From Lutjanus erythropterus (lineage: Eukaryota; Chordata; Actinopteri; Lutjaniformes; Lutjanidae): a stretch of DNA of 64,000 bases. The stretch covers positions 47,217,388 to 47,281,387 of the forward strand of contig CM034593.1 in assembly GCA_020091685.1 (NCBI GenBank), written 5' to 3'. Positions within the stretch are counted from its first letter, which is position 1. Each line of letters starts with the position of its first letter. A program made the translations under genes and the position numbers. The notes under the pieces are model-generated. The model was given only the letters and a program-made list of their open reading frames with translations, was not told the origin of the DNA and searched no databases. Shown here piece after piece: positions 11,310 to 22,222 of the stretch.

Positions 11310-11316
11310 CCAGCCT

Positions 11317-11936
11317 TCAAATACTGTTGAACCCAATATTATCCACATTCATTTTAGTCCATTCTCTCTTTTCCTCCACAAGTTGCAGATCTACATTGGA
11401 TATTGGACATATCCAAGGAGGAACATTACCCCAAACGGTATTTGGCCCATAATCCAGACTATTCAAACCATATCCTCTTGCTACTGAGTTAATATTCCAG
11501 CCCAATCTCTTACCTTTTTGTTGCTGTGAATACCACCTGCAGTCACAAATCACCTTTGCTGCAGGTTGTTCCTCCCCAGATCCCTTTAATTTAACACAAT
11601 AAGCCAATGACAGCTTTAAGCATCTTAGTTGTAGTGGTAATTCTTCAGCCTCCACCAATAGTGCATTGTAGGTGTTGTTTTAACTGCACCAATACTGAGC
11701 CTTAGAGCTCTGAACTGTGATCTGTCTAGTTTTTCCAATAAACTCTTAGCTGTTGCTCTGTACACCATACATCCATAATCAATGCAAGATCGTATCGAGG
11801 CCTTATAAATATCTAGCAGTGATTGCTTATCTGCCCCCCATGTATACTCTTGCCCATTAGAAATTAAACTTCTGGTGTTCCACTTGAGGATATGGATTAC
11901 CATGAAGACTCTAATCACCTTGAGACAGACCATCAT
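11317..11936 (-). pseudogene. LINE ORF2 C-terminal tail
   Basis: The frame includes GADKQSLLDIYKASIRSCIDYG and RSQFRALRLSIGAVKTTPT, continuing in the next frame as VEAEELPLQLRCLKLSLAYCVKL. This is the typical post-RT region of I/jockey-type LINEs. It abuts the ORF1 tail with no RT core. Confidence 0.75.
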
Positions 11937-12281
11937 ACTTGGAAGGATTCAACATATCATGAATCAACTCAGCTGTAACTTCTTTTATCCCCAGTATCTC
12001 TATAGCTGCCTCAACGACTGTCTTAATTCTATCACTTTTTTCTTTTGTTGCATTGCCACATTAACAGTCTTACAGATGAAAGCAATAAAGTTGGTTTTGT
12101 CTACAACCAGTGTATTCTCATTAATTTCCTTTGTATATGAATTTGTTTCTTTCTGACTCTGGCTTGGAGTGAGAGACGGGGCCTGTGTTACTCGGCTGTT
12201 TCCCTTGCATTATGATCATGTATCGCACTGGCTCTAGCTAGCTCACTTTCCTTCAATTTTTTAAGTGCATCACCTGGTTTG

Positions 12282-12888
12282 TTACTTTATATTTTTGCAC
12301 CTCTCTGGCTTGCCTTTGAACTGGACATCCTCCATAAGCAGCACTGTGTTCACCACCACAGTTGCAGCATCTGATTTTTGCATCTTGATCACACTTTCCA
12401 TAGTCATGTTCTCCTCCACATAATTGCACATCTTAGTTTCCCTCTGCATTGTCCTGCAGTGTGCCACATTGTTTGACACTTAAAACATCTCAAGGGTGTT
12501 GAGATAAACTCTCTGACATCATAAATCAAATATCCCATTTTAACTTTCTTGGGCATAACATTTTCAAACTCCAGGAGTACAGACGTTATTTTCACTCCCT
12601 TTCTTTGTGTTTATAATCTTGTAGCTTTCACTACTTTTCCACCTTTCACTTCTTGTATTATTTCATCCACTGTCCTTGCTAATGGTACATCATAAATAAC
12701 ACCTGGGCAACTATTTTTTCTTCATTCAGTGTTTCTGTTTTGAGAAACTTATCTCTTTGCAGCTGATCTTTAGCAAAAATCAGGAGTCTCCTGTTGCTTA
12801 AATATTTACTTGATCTTATTGCTTTGGTCAATTTCAGAGGGAAAATGCTTTTATCTTTCCTTTTCCTAGTTACATCCTGCCATGACAT
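12282..12888 (-). pseudogene. Gag-like ORF1 with CCHC zinc knuckles
   Basis: The frame from 12888 (MSWQDVTRKRKDKSIF..) leads through a frameshift to CFKCQTMWHTAGQC (C-x2-C-x4-H-x4-C, about 12500-12460). Further broken knuckles follow (CGG-EHDYGKC-like and CCNCGGEHSAAYGGC), then QRQAREVQKYK. Knuckle-bearing ORF1 proteins of I-clade LINEs bind the element RNA. Several in-frame stops show it is dead. Confidence 0.75.
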
Positions 12889-12960
12889 ACACTATCTCCA
12901 TCTGTACTGTCTCCCATGATGGTTACATTCATGGTACAGTTGTTGCAAATCCGATTTTAA

Positions 12961-13992
12961 TTTTCGCTCGCTGACCAATGCCACTGCTCCTCCGTCAACA
13001 CACCGTTGTGCCTGACAGGGGTCCTTAGGGTATAGCTGACTCTTTTAATGCCTGATTAAAGTTGGCGTAGAGTTGTCGGAAATCTAGGACACAACTTTAA
13101 AGGTCCAACATTTGCAAAAATAATTGAGAGCTGAATAAAATATAAAACATGTGACAGCAAAGACATGATCAGATCACAGCATTTATCATTCAGACACACA
13201 CGTTACATGAGAAGAGATGATCTCAGACCTGAGATACATTACTGTAAAACTAATGTAAAACATTTTCTAATCACGTTACATTTATAAAAACTGTGGAATC
13301 TGATTTGTCCAAAGTAAAATGATTGGTCTGATTTGATCTGCCCAAGAAAAAAAATCACATTTTTGATCATTTATATGTGTGTAGAACTTGATTTGATTGT
13401 ATATTACATTACAAAGTTCATTACAAACATTCAGCAAAGTAAAAACACACATGAAGACAAAAAGTGTGTGTTTGTGTATGCGTGCATCACACATAATGGA
13501 CAACCTATTTCTTCCCAACTGTGTTAAAAGCTAATATTTTGTTTCTCCTTGTTTGAAAACCACTGGTATAGCAGTTACCAGGTCCCACATAAAGCCAACA
13601 GACATTCAGTGAACTTCATTGTATTGTTAATAGTGAGGTCAGAGAGGGTCTTTTTTTATTTTTTTTATTTTTTTTTAAAATTTTTTAAATTTTATTATGT
13701 TATGAGGCAGGGTTCGAGGGAGCTCTATTTTCCAGCTTGTAAAACAGCCAGTGCCGCCAGTGCGGCCAGTTTATGAATGACTCTGAAAATCATGTTACTG
13801 ATACTGTTCCAGATAGTTAATACTTCAGTAACCTTTCATAGAGTCTAAATAACAGCTCCATCAGTACTCCCTCCTCACGTCCATGCCTTCTTTATTCCAT
13901 TTAACTCTCTTCAAACACGTAAGAAGAAAAAAGCTCGTCAAGACGCGCGTCAAGATACTTCCAGTGCGCGTTCTGTCATTTAGAACAATGCG

Positions 13993-13996
<4 letters not shown>
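12961..13996. other. No gene recognised; poly-T/AT-rich block
   Basis: The block contains a T/A low-complexity stretch at about 13650-13695. There is no recognisable coding sequence. Short purine-rich and CG-containing sequence at 13920-13980 precedes the CT microsatellite. Confidence 0.4.

Positions 13997-14048
<52 letters not shown>
13997..14048. repeat. (CT)n microsatellite
   Basis: An uninterrupted CT run lies 66 bases before the first assembly gap. Confidence 0.97.
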
Positions 14049-14050
<2 letters not shown>

Positions 14051-14114
14051 CTGACTGTCCCTTCACTTCCCTGTCGTTTCCCTTCTGTCTGTGGGTTGTT
14101 AGAATCAGGAGAAA

Positions 14115-14614
14115 NNNNNNNNNNNNNNNNNNNNNNNNNNNNNNNNNNNNNNNNNNNNNNNNNNNNNNNNNNNNNNNNNNNNNNNNNNNNNNNNNNNNNN
14201 NNNNNNNNNNNNNNNNNNNNNNNNNNNNNNNNNNNNNNNNNNNNNNNNNNNNNNNNNNNNNNNNNNNNNNNNNNNNNNNNNNNNNNNNNNNNNNNNNNNN
14301 NNNNNNNNNNNNNNNNNNNNNNNNNNNNNNNNNNNNNNNNNNNNNNNNNNNNNNNNNNNNNNNNNNNNNNNNNNNNNNNNNNNNNNNNNNNNNNNNNNNN
14401 NNNNNNNNNNNNNNNNNNNNNNNNNNNNNNNNNNNNNNNNNNNNNNNNNNNNNNNNNNNNNNNNNNNNNNNNNNNNNNNNNNNNNNNNNNNNNNNNNNNN
14501 NNNNNNNNNNNNNNNNNNNNNNNNNNNNNNNNNNNNNNNNNNNNNNNNNNNNNNNNNNNNNNNNNNNNNNNNNNNNNNNNNNNNNNNNNNNNNNNNNNNN
14601 NNNNNNNNNNNNNN
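14115..14614. other. Assembly gap of 500 N
   Basis: There are exactly 500 N, a conventional placeholder length, so the true size is unknown. Nothing can be said about its content. Confidence 0.99.
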
Positions 14615-15035
14615 AAGGAAAAGTGATAACTCCTGGATAATCTACTTCCAGTCTTTTAGGACAGATCAGCAAAGACAGGAGGTCCAGTCCAATCTTTTAT
14701 GATGAAATAGTTCAAACTGGTTTATTCATTTATGAATATTAATTTAGAAATCATTCCTAAACTCAATGATTGACCATAAAACCAAGATAAGTTAACTTCA
14801 GACTCAGTTACAGTGTAAAGCTGCTATGAATGCACATTAAACCAAGGCAGTTTAAATACAGACACATCAAACTATTGGAGGGTTTTCTGCCATCTTTCTC
14901 TCCCTGCAGGAAGTTCAAATGACTTTCTTTGAAGACTGTTAATTCAGAAGAACAATGAATTTTCTCCCTGGATATATTAATAAAATGTTTTGTTGGATGC
15001 AGCTGCTTGCCTTGTATATCAAGATTGACAATATT
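14615..15035. other. No gene recognised
   Basis: AT-rich sequence. A tidy acceptor (CTCTCCCTGCAG, to 14909) is followed by an 11-codon frame and an AATAAA at 14979, but this is too short to call. Confidence 0.35.
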
Positions 15036-15039
15036 GAAC

Positions 15040-15768
15040 TTCTTAGCTTAAATTGAGCAGTACTGAAAATCTGTACTCATGTACAAGTACTATTACATTG
15101 CTGAAATATTACTCAATTACAAGTAAAAGTACTAGTGTTAGAAAAAATACTTAAGTAAAAGTAAAAGTAGTAGTAGTATTTGTCAAAAAAAAAAAAAAAT
15201 ACTCAGAGTATTAACCGATGATGTCAGTCACCTCTGTAGGGCTTTAAATTTTGTGTGTTTTGCTTTACCAATAGTTAAAACACTAACAATCAATTAATCA
15301 TTAATAATTGATTTGATACAAAACAAGTGGGGTTTTTTTCCTCATTTTGATGCTGTTTGTCTTTTTTTCTTTCATTTCAAGTTTTTATTTGCTTATTCAG
15401 CAAATGTCTCCAGCAGACAAAACAAAGTTAGATGAGGTGCAGTTACGGCCACAACTACTGGATTAAATATCCATGAATACTTTTTTGACTGGTTAAATTC
15501 TTAATGAAAAATCAATTAAAGATAAGTCATTAACATACTTTTTTTGTTTTGTTTTGTTCGTCCATTTGTCCTGGTTTTCATTGGCTTTTTTGCTATCAAA
15601 TCATTTTTATTGGCTACACAAATGCAGATAAAAGGTCTGGATATCAATTCAAATTGTACTCAGTACTCAACTATGATTTTAAAAGTAGAATACAAGTACA
15701 AGTACCCCAAAAAACTACTTAATTACAGTAATTTGAGTATTTGTAATTAATTACTTCCACCCCTGATT
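15040..15768. repeat. Dispersed AGTAAAAGTA repeat, copy 1
   Basis: It opens with tracts of ACTCAAGTAC/AGTAAAAGTACT type and ends TTACTTCCACCCCTG. It shares ordered motifs with 29543-30232, including GTCCTGGTTTTCATTG and the TTTTGTTTTG tract. The pair look like the same non-autonomous element, probably hAT-like from the CAGGGGTGGAAG end. It has no coding capacity. Confidence 0.7.
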
Positions 15769-16618
15769 GTATGTATGATAAATATGAGTATAGTCAACAC
15801 ATTAGCTTAATTAATGCTCATTATATGATTATATTTACTGAGAACTGCTGCCAGTACTCACTCTCCCATATGGATTGGGAGCAGCTCTGAAAATTCATCA
15901 GGAAAACGAAATGCTGCTTAATCATTACTCATTATGTGTTAATATTCACAGAAAACAGCTGCTGCTGCTGTCGATCTGCTTCAAACAGGTTGACAGTGAG
16001 GAACTACATTAACCACGTGACCATGGTGGCGGCGACATCAGAGAGGGTCGCAGCTCTCAAATGGCGCTGGACACCACAGGAAATAAGAAAAGAAATAAAT
16101 ACAAATAAAGAACAACGTCAATTTGACTTATTTGATTTTGTTTGCTCATTTATTTGATTTGTCCTTTCAAGCAGAAGAGTCTTTTTTCGATATTTGGTTA
16201 ATACAGAAAAACAAATCAACTGAATTCTCACTCGTTTCTTTGTTTTTTTGTTTGCCAGACTGAAATTATAATTGAATGAATGATGATGATGATACACGGA
16301 CCCAAGAAGCCACAGTAAATTGAAAATCTTTTTTATTTTTTTTACTTTTTTTTTGTTTTTCTTAGCAAATGTGGCAGAATATGATCTTTAGTACAGCTGC
16401 TCTGTAGTCTGATCACTATAGTTTTATGAACAGAGAAAATACTTTAATAACCAACCAGAGATCAATGTCAATATATACATATATACATAATTTCTTGTCT
16501 CAACTGTTTTTAAGTTTATTGCTTCGAAATGCGTAATAATGAAAACGAAACCATTCACAACAAGCGCTCGGTACTAACAGCTTTTGTTAATAAACTGCAC
16601 AATAAGCAATTAATCGAT
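15769..16618. other. No gene recognised; intron of the candidate minus-strand gene if real
   Basis: AT-rich sequence. A CTG repeat-like run and a short GC-richer patch occur at 15958-16075, including a fortuitous Kozak-like GCCACCATGG on the - strand that meets a stop after six codons. No downstream exon for the 16658-16625 exon could be recognised. Confidence 0.35.
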
Positions 16619-16624
16619 ATTTAC

Positions 16625-16658
16625 CTGTGATTAATAGGACAAACACTAGTAATCTCAT
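16625..16658 (-). CDS. Candidate signal-peptide first exon
   Basis: On the - strand an ATG at 16658 opens 11 codons plus one base (MRLLVFVLLIT-G), directly followed by a donor GTAAAT (16624-16619). A short hydrophobic leader ending in a phase-1 intron is the usual first-exon design of secreted and immunoglobulin-superfamily proteins. Upstream on the - strand there is about 150 bases of ordinary, CG-containing sequence that would serve as the 5' UTR. Beyond it lie a TATA-like ATTATATT (16822-16815) and a CCAAT (16836-16832). No second exon was found between here and the gap at 14614, so the gene, if real, continues through the gap or has been lost. The reading is from sequence; the function is not known. 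Confidence 0.45.
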
Positions 16659-16799
16659 TTCTCCAGGTAGTTGGTAGTTAGTCCAGCGTTATTTCCAAGT
16701 AGAGTCTGAAGTCCGGCGCTTTGAAGAAGTTGGATGAGAGGCAGACGGTGAGAGGTTTGGTGTAACGATTCCGGTTTGAACGCAGTGTCACGTTACTGC

Positions 16800-16840
16800 G
16801 TGGGAAAAGACACACAATATAATCCAATTAGATTGGTGTA
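16800..16840 (-). promoter_or_regulatory. Possible promoter of the 16658 exon
   Basis: On the - strand, ACACCAATC (CCAAT at 16836-16832) is followed by GGATTATATTG (16825-16815), and about 160 bases later by the candidate start codon. This is weak support, based on motif order only. Confidence 0.25.
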
Positions 16841-17990
16841 TGTGGATCACCGGTAGCAGAAATGGTAACAAGTGTAAATACCATGTCCTTCACTCTTGTA
16901 TGTCATTGAAGGAGAAGTCATGTGATAAAATGATCATGATATGGCATCAGAGATTAAGAAAACATGCTAGATTGAAATAGGGGAGAGAGGGGCATCTTGT
17001 CACCCGGGTCACACTCACCTAACACCAGAGGGCCCTATCTAAAATCTCTTACAGTTGTATATGCAACTCACTGTCTAAAGTCATTTCCCTCTTGACATGC
17101 AGTGTATATGTCACTGTAGTCTATGGAGAGAACAGTTTTCATATTTTCAACCATAAAACTAAAAAAAAATAATAATAAATAAACTGCACTATTTATGTAA
17201 TAAAACTTTGATAAATATGTTCAATTATATTATTTTTGCCCAGATTAGAAAAGAGAAAAGGTGTTTTTTGTAACCATGTATCGCTACAAACAGCATTTTT
17301 CAGCTTTGTGGATTAAAAAAGTGCAGTATTTACCTCTGAGTTTCATTTTATTCAACTTAATGCTTCTACACTACATCCCAAAGTACAAAATAAGTACAGT
17401 GCTTTATGTAAGTGTAATAACTTACTGACTACCACTGATTACAATGCTGAACTAATGCAAGATGGAAATTATTGGATTGAGAGTGAGTGACTTATTAATT
17501 CTGTTCTATATAGATCTACTTATTCTTTGACCAACAGTTGGAGGGAGGACTGTAGTTGGAGCATCTGTCCGACTTTGCTGATATAAACATCTGGGGCTGG
17601 GTCAACCGTTGGGGCAGACACACTTATGGTGTATGGTGAGAGGGGCTGCTGTCTGACAGGACTGCAGCTCCAACTAGTGGCGGTGAGCTGCATAACACCT
17701 TAGAGGCAACAGATAACTGACATTGTGCATGACTGAAATATTGACAAACAGTTTAAACAACTAGTATTTCTGGTGTCAACTAGCAAGGTTGGCGATATTT
17801 AATCATGTAGTCAACTAATCGCACACATCCCTTGACATAACATCTTTTTAACTTTTATGAAAACTAGTAATGAACAAATGTAATTCCTAGTAGAAGGGTT
17901 GACTAGTCACAGACACATATCGTTCTCAGTTTGCTTTGCAAAGACACTGTTTAAATGATTTAGTACTGTTGTGGTCACAGCTGTGTTTCT
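16841..17990. other. No gene recognised; dispersed repeat fragments
   Basis: 16900-16975 resembles 43665-43720 (CATCAGAGAT-AAGAAAACATG), and 16980-17150 has the look of a degraded fish repeat. No coding signal was seen. Confidence 0.4.
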
Positions 17991-17999
17991 CTATTGTTT

Positions 18000-18356
18000 T
18001 GTGTTGCTGTGTATTTTCCAGTGCTCTTTGTCTGTGTCTCATGTCGTGTCTTTTTGTGTGTTTGTCTCCTGGCTCCCACCTCTGCTCCACATCTGCTTAT
18101 CATCAGCAATCAGCTCATCTGTCCATCATCACTCATGACCTCTGCTACAAGATCCCTGCTCAGCAGCTGCTCCTCACTGATCAGTACATCTACTAGTGTG
18201 CTAGAATAGCTCGAGTCTAGTTTAAGAGCTCCATGACAGTGGCTAACAGTGGCTCTTCTTTTTGCAGGACCTACCTTATCAACCTGCCTGCCTGTCTGGT
18301 TACCTGCTGCCCTTGAATACTTCAGCCAGTCGTCCAACCCATTCAAGACGCTGCAG
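18000..18356 (+). repeat. Possible LTR or LINE 5' fragment with exon-like segment
   Basis: A C/T-rich stretch (CTGCTCCACATCTGC, CATCAGCAATCAGCTCATC) resembles the leader sequences of fish retroelements. It ends in a segment, 18268-18356, with a good acceptor (TTCTTTTTGCAG) and donor (GTAAGA). One frame is open across it but shows no recognisable domain. I favour retroelement over host exon. Confidence 0.3.
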
Positions 18357-19180
18357 GTAAGACATAAACCCTCTTGTCCCACATTGCCTCCATGTCTGTG
18401 TCTTGTGTTTGTGTTAGCTGTAACACATACAGCCTTAAGGAACCTAAAATTACCTGCTACTGTATGTTTGAGCTGGTTCATTTCTTGGAATTAGCTACTT
18501 ACATGGTTTGTCACTCTTTTCTAAGTCTAGTTCCACTTCTGTTTTTTTTTTTATCTGTGGATCACTTCCCATTACAAAAAGTAGAAACAAGCATGAATTT
18601 GTAATATCTGCGACCAGCTATTGCAGTGTGTGCATGCACCCATGTGTGCACTGAAAGCTGAGAAGACTCAGAATTTTAAAAATAGATTTTTGAGTTTTGA
18701 ATCCAGCTCAGATTCTTAAGTTTTGAAAAAGTTTTACCCAATACTGATCTTTTGTTGAGATACTTTCTCTTTTCTTCTTTAGATAAACTTAAAGTTTTGA
18801 ATTTTAGAAACTTAAAATATGGTATTTAAAAAATATTGAGTAAAGTCATTGAAGTGAAAGTAAATGTTAAAATTTTAATAGTTTCAATTAAACCTTTTTT
18901 CAGACATTAAAGAAAGACAAATCATTTTTGCAGCTCACTGTGACCAAATTTTTATTCATGTTTTAAGTTTCTAAATGTCAAAGATTCAAGTTTATCTAAA
19001 GAAGAAAATTATATTATCTCAATTAAAGATTAGACATCAGCAAAGCTTCTTGAAGTTTATTTCAAAACTTAAGAGGTTGAGTTGGGCTCACAATTAATTT
19101 CTATCACAGTCTGTTGCCTTGAACTTTTAAGTTGCCTCAACTATTTTTTATGGTGTGTATGCATTCACATACACAAACCA
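18357..19180. other. No gene recognised
   Basis: AT-rich sequence. 18690-19075 contains loosely palindromic text: TAGATAAACTTAAAG near 18780 and its approximate reverse complement near 18990 suggest a decayed foldback element. Confidence 0.35.
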
Positions 19181-19745
19181 TGGAGGCCATGTGGTTGTGT
19201 GTGAGTATGAGCAGAGGGACTAAGTCACACTAATGGAAAAATGAACTTTTTGCCATGTCTATGCCTGCTGCAAGGCTTTATGACAAATAGTTAATGAGTT
19301 ATGAAAGAGGGTGTGGCTGAAGTATAGGGAGTCCAGAGACAAACCAATGAAAAATCTGTTTCAGGCTCTCATATTTGACTAAACAAAGATGTTACAAAAG
19401 GGAGGTGGACTGGCAGACCAATAATGCATACGACATGAGTCTACATTAAATGGTTCATGAGTTATTAAAGGGGTGTGGTTAGAATGTAGGGGGCGGGGTC
19501 ATATGTCACTAATAAAAACAAACTCTGCAAAGTGCAATGATGCCTCCTCAAATAGTTTAAGAGTTATGTGACTTTTTTGTTACAAGCCACTGCCATGCCT
19601 CCTTTTAGTCAGTTGGCATGAACAAACGCACACTTTCACACACACACACAAAGTTGACCTCCATGCCAAATGTCAGCCTCCTAGGATGAATCCTAGGGTT
19701 GGGGAATTTTTGTTGACCGACTGATGGAGCGATCTACTGCAGGTC
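19180..19745. repeat. Dispersed fish repeat with internal echoes
   Basis: The motif 'GAGTTAT(GA)AAAG.GGTGTGG' recurs at about 19298-19318 and 19450-19472, and 'AAGAGTTATGTGACTTTTTTG' appears near 19558. The block ends with GTTGACCGACTGATGGAGCGATC. It looks like a decayed non-coding transposon with a repeating internal module. The termini are not defined. Confidence 0.5.
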
Positions 19746-19974
19746 ACAGTTAAAAATAAACTGGTCTATGAGAGGATTTTGCCACATTCAACACACTGTG
19801 CTTTCAGCCCAACATCACTGCCTGCCATTTTGAAGTCAAGTTGAATGTATTCAGTATCATATGATCACATCACATGATTTGGAGCTTTTACTTCCATGAG
19901 GTTGTCTCCCACATCCCTTTTGTGTTACAAGACATGACCCATTTTGTGTCACTGCCTCCAAAAGAGTGTTAGCA

Positions 19975-22195
19975 AGCTAACCGTGGCAAAACTAAACTAG
20001 CTGATTTACTGAAGGCCTTTTATACTGTCGACCATTCTATCCTTGTTTGGAGGTTGGCTAACATCTGGGTCTCTTCTCATTCACTAGTATGGTTTTCTGA
20101 CTTCCTCACAGGCAGGGTGCAAAGCGTAAAGTTAGAACATGTCCTTTCTCAGTCTCTTCCAGTTGCAAAGGGTGTCCCTCAGGGCTCCATCCTAGGCCCT
20201 ACACTATTTTGAATTTATATTAATAATATTCTTTACTCTGTTGGAGGCTCGTCAGTCCACCTTTATGCAGTTGGTCCTTCACCGAAGCAGCACTTGCATC
20301 ACTTCAGGACAGTTTTCATTTGGTCCAAGAGGCTTTTTCTGGTCTAAACCTCCTGTTGAACATTACCAAGACTAAAGTGTTTTTGGTTTCATGTGGTTTG
20401 GTAGGAGGGGTTTAGTGCCCCTCCCATCACAAAATATGTCTTCTATTGATGGGACTGTTCTAGACCAAGTCACTGAATATAAATATCTTGGTATCTGGCT
20501 TGACAGAACTCTGTCTTTCTCACTCCACTGCTAAGTTAACTCTTGTTTAAATGACCATCATCCTTATTATAGATTATGGTGATGTTTTTTTTTACAGGTC
20601 AGCTTGCAAAGGCTTGCTCCAGGAGCTTGATATTCTCTATCTGCTCCGCTGTAAAACTCTGATGCAAAACTCTCTGGTTTGCTACAGATGCCCCATTCAA
20701 AACACACCACTGCACCTTCAGCTCCTCTGTTAACTTTATCTCTGCACGCCTGACATAATTAACTGGTTTATGCTTATACACAAAACCATCCTTGGACTGT
20801 CTCCTCCTTACTTGTGTTGCGTTGCAAACTAAATCCGTTGCCTGTAAGACTCGTTGTGCTCATCATACTTGGACAGTGGTCATTACTAGGGGTGGGAATC
20901 TTTGGGCACCTGCCAATTCGATTACGATTACGATTCAGGGGCTACGATTCGATTATAAAACGATTATTGATGCATCTTTATGTATATTGATGCACTTTTT
21001 CACAAACACATTTCTTTTTGTCTCACTGAATAAGCATTCATCACTTGCAATTTTTAAAAACAGCGCCTTTGTAATAAGAATTCATTTCCATTATATTTTA
21101 TTAAACTATTGGAAATGTTTGCAATCTGGAAAGTACCAACAGTAGCCACTAGTAGCCGCAGCAACAGCAGCCTGCCGTCTCCCCCACTCCTCCGTCGGGT
21201 GGAATCGAGTTACGTGGCTTCTCGTGTTTGTTGTGTTGCTAGAAACAGCTTACATATAACGTGGCTCTTGTCCAGTTCGCTTCCGCCGTCGACGTTGTCG
21301 AAGCCGAAGTGTTTCCACACGGCTGCTTTTAAATTAGAAGGAGCTGTTCGGACCTCATGGCGAGGTGGCTGGCGGTCGGTCATGTTTGTTTTCCGCTGTG
21401 CGCGTGTCGCTCCAGGTGCGCGTCCCAAAGTGTCCCGGCGATGACGCGTACCGCGCTTCTTAGTTCCGCATCATTTAGAAGCTTCTGTATCACTTTAATC
21501 AACAGATTTAAATAATCGAAATTTGGACGTTTGTGAATCGATTCAGATTCGTCCACGTCCGAATCGCGATGCATCTAAGAATCGGAAATTTCCCCCACCC
21601 CTAGTCATTACAGGCTGCTGCAGCCAAGGACTGTAACAACATGCAAAAAATGTTAAAACTGGAAAATTTCATTCCCAAGTCAGTTTTTAAAAAACTGTAT
21701 TTTGGACATTCTCACTGATGAAGGCAACTGTTTCTTGACTCAGTAACTATTTAACTTTTGTTTGTTGGCTACTTTGTGCTGCTCACTGAACACTCCTTGT
21801 TCTTTTGCTGCTACTGTTAATACACTGTCAGTCTGTTTTGTCATTTGTTGCTTGCCTGTTTATTTGTTGCTTTGCTTTGTTTTGTTTCTTGTTGTTAATA
21901 AATTGCATTGTCTGTCTTGCTGCATGTGTGCGCTACTTTGTTGTTGCTGTACTACCTGATGCTGCTGTCTGTTAGCACCTGCCTGGGGCTGTTTTCTATA
22001 CTGTTTGTCTTTTATGTAATATAGTGTTGTATGTGTGATGCTGTCTTTTATCTTTTGATACCCTCTTTAGTCTCTGTCCCCTTTTCCTCAAAACACTCAT
22101 ACCTTTTGCCAGGCTTCCATTGTAAATAAGAATTTCTTCTTCTTCTTTTTCTTTTTCTTGACTTGCCTATTTAAATAAAGGTAAAATAAAATAAC
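19975..22195 (+). mobile_element. L2/CR1-type LINE 3' part, split by a hAT insertion
   Basis: Reverse-transcriptase remnants read across 19990-20870. They include TVDHSIL (from about 20025), then VPQGSILGPTLF (about 20172), followed by several stops, and a post-RT tail. After the 20887-21603 insertion the element resumes at 21612 as a 3' region. It ends in the A-rich TTTAAATAAAGGTAAAATA tail (to 22195) typical of fish L2-like LINEs. The copy is long dead and 5' truncated at about 19975. Confidence 0.72.
20887..21603. mobile_element. hAT non-autonomous element, 717 bp, perfect target duplication
   Basis: The termini are TAGGGGTGGGAAT and its inverted partner ATTTCCCCCACCCCTA (one base different). 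Both sides carry the same 8-mer GTCATTAC (20879-20886 and 21604-21611), diagnostic of hAT-type insertion. Subterminal ATTCGATTACGATTACGATT and AATCGATTCAGATTCG tracts are also arranged as inverted repeats. Open frames inside match no transposase; the GC-richer core (21150-21470) is unassigned. Confidence 0.9.
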
Positions 22196-22200
22196 TATAT

Positions 22201-22222
22201 GTGTGTGTGTGTGTGTGTGTGT
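22201..22222. repeat. (GT)n microsatellite
   Basis: A pure GT run lies directly after the LINE tail. Confidence 0.95.

Larger units (their letters stand above)
11310..12890 (-). mobile_element. I/Nimb-type LINE remnant (gag-like ORF1 fused to ORF2 tail)
   Basis: Reading leftward, a gag-like ORF1 (12888 to about 11950, with frameshifts) is followed directly by the ORF2 C-terminal tail (11936 to about 11320). The endonuclease and reverse-transcriptase domains are absent. Arrangement and sequence fit I-clade (Nimb-like) fish elements. The 5' and 3' termini were not defined. Confidence 0.72.

Noticed and set aside
14910-14984. Acceptor, 11-codon frame to TAA and AATAAA, resembling a tiny terminal exon
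   Set aside because: Too short to be distinguished from chance, and no partner exon is visible next to the gap.
16018-16034. Perfect Kozak-like GCCGCCACCATGG on the - strand
   Set aside because: The frame stops after six codons and has no donor in phase.
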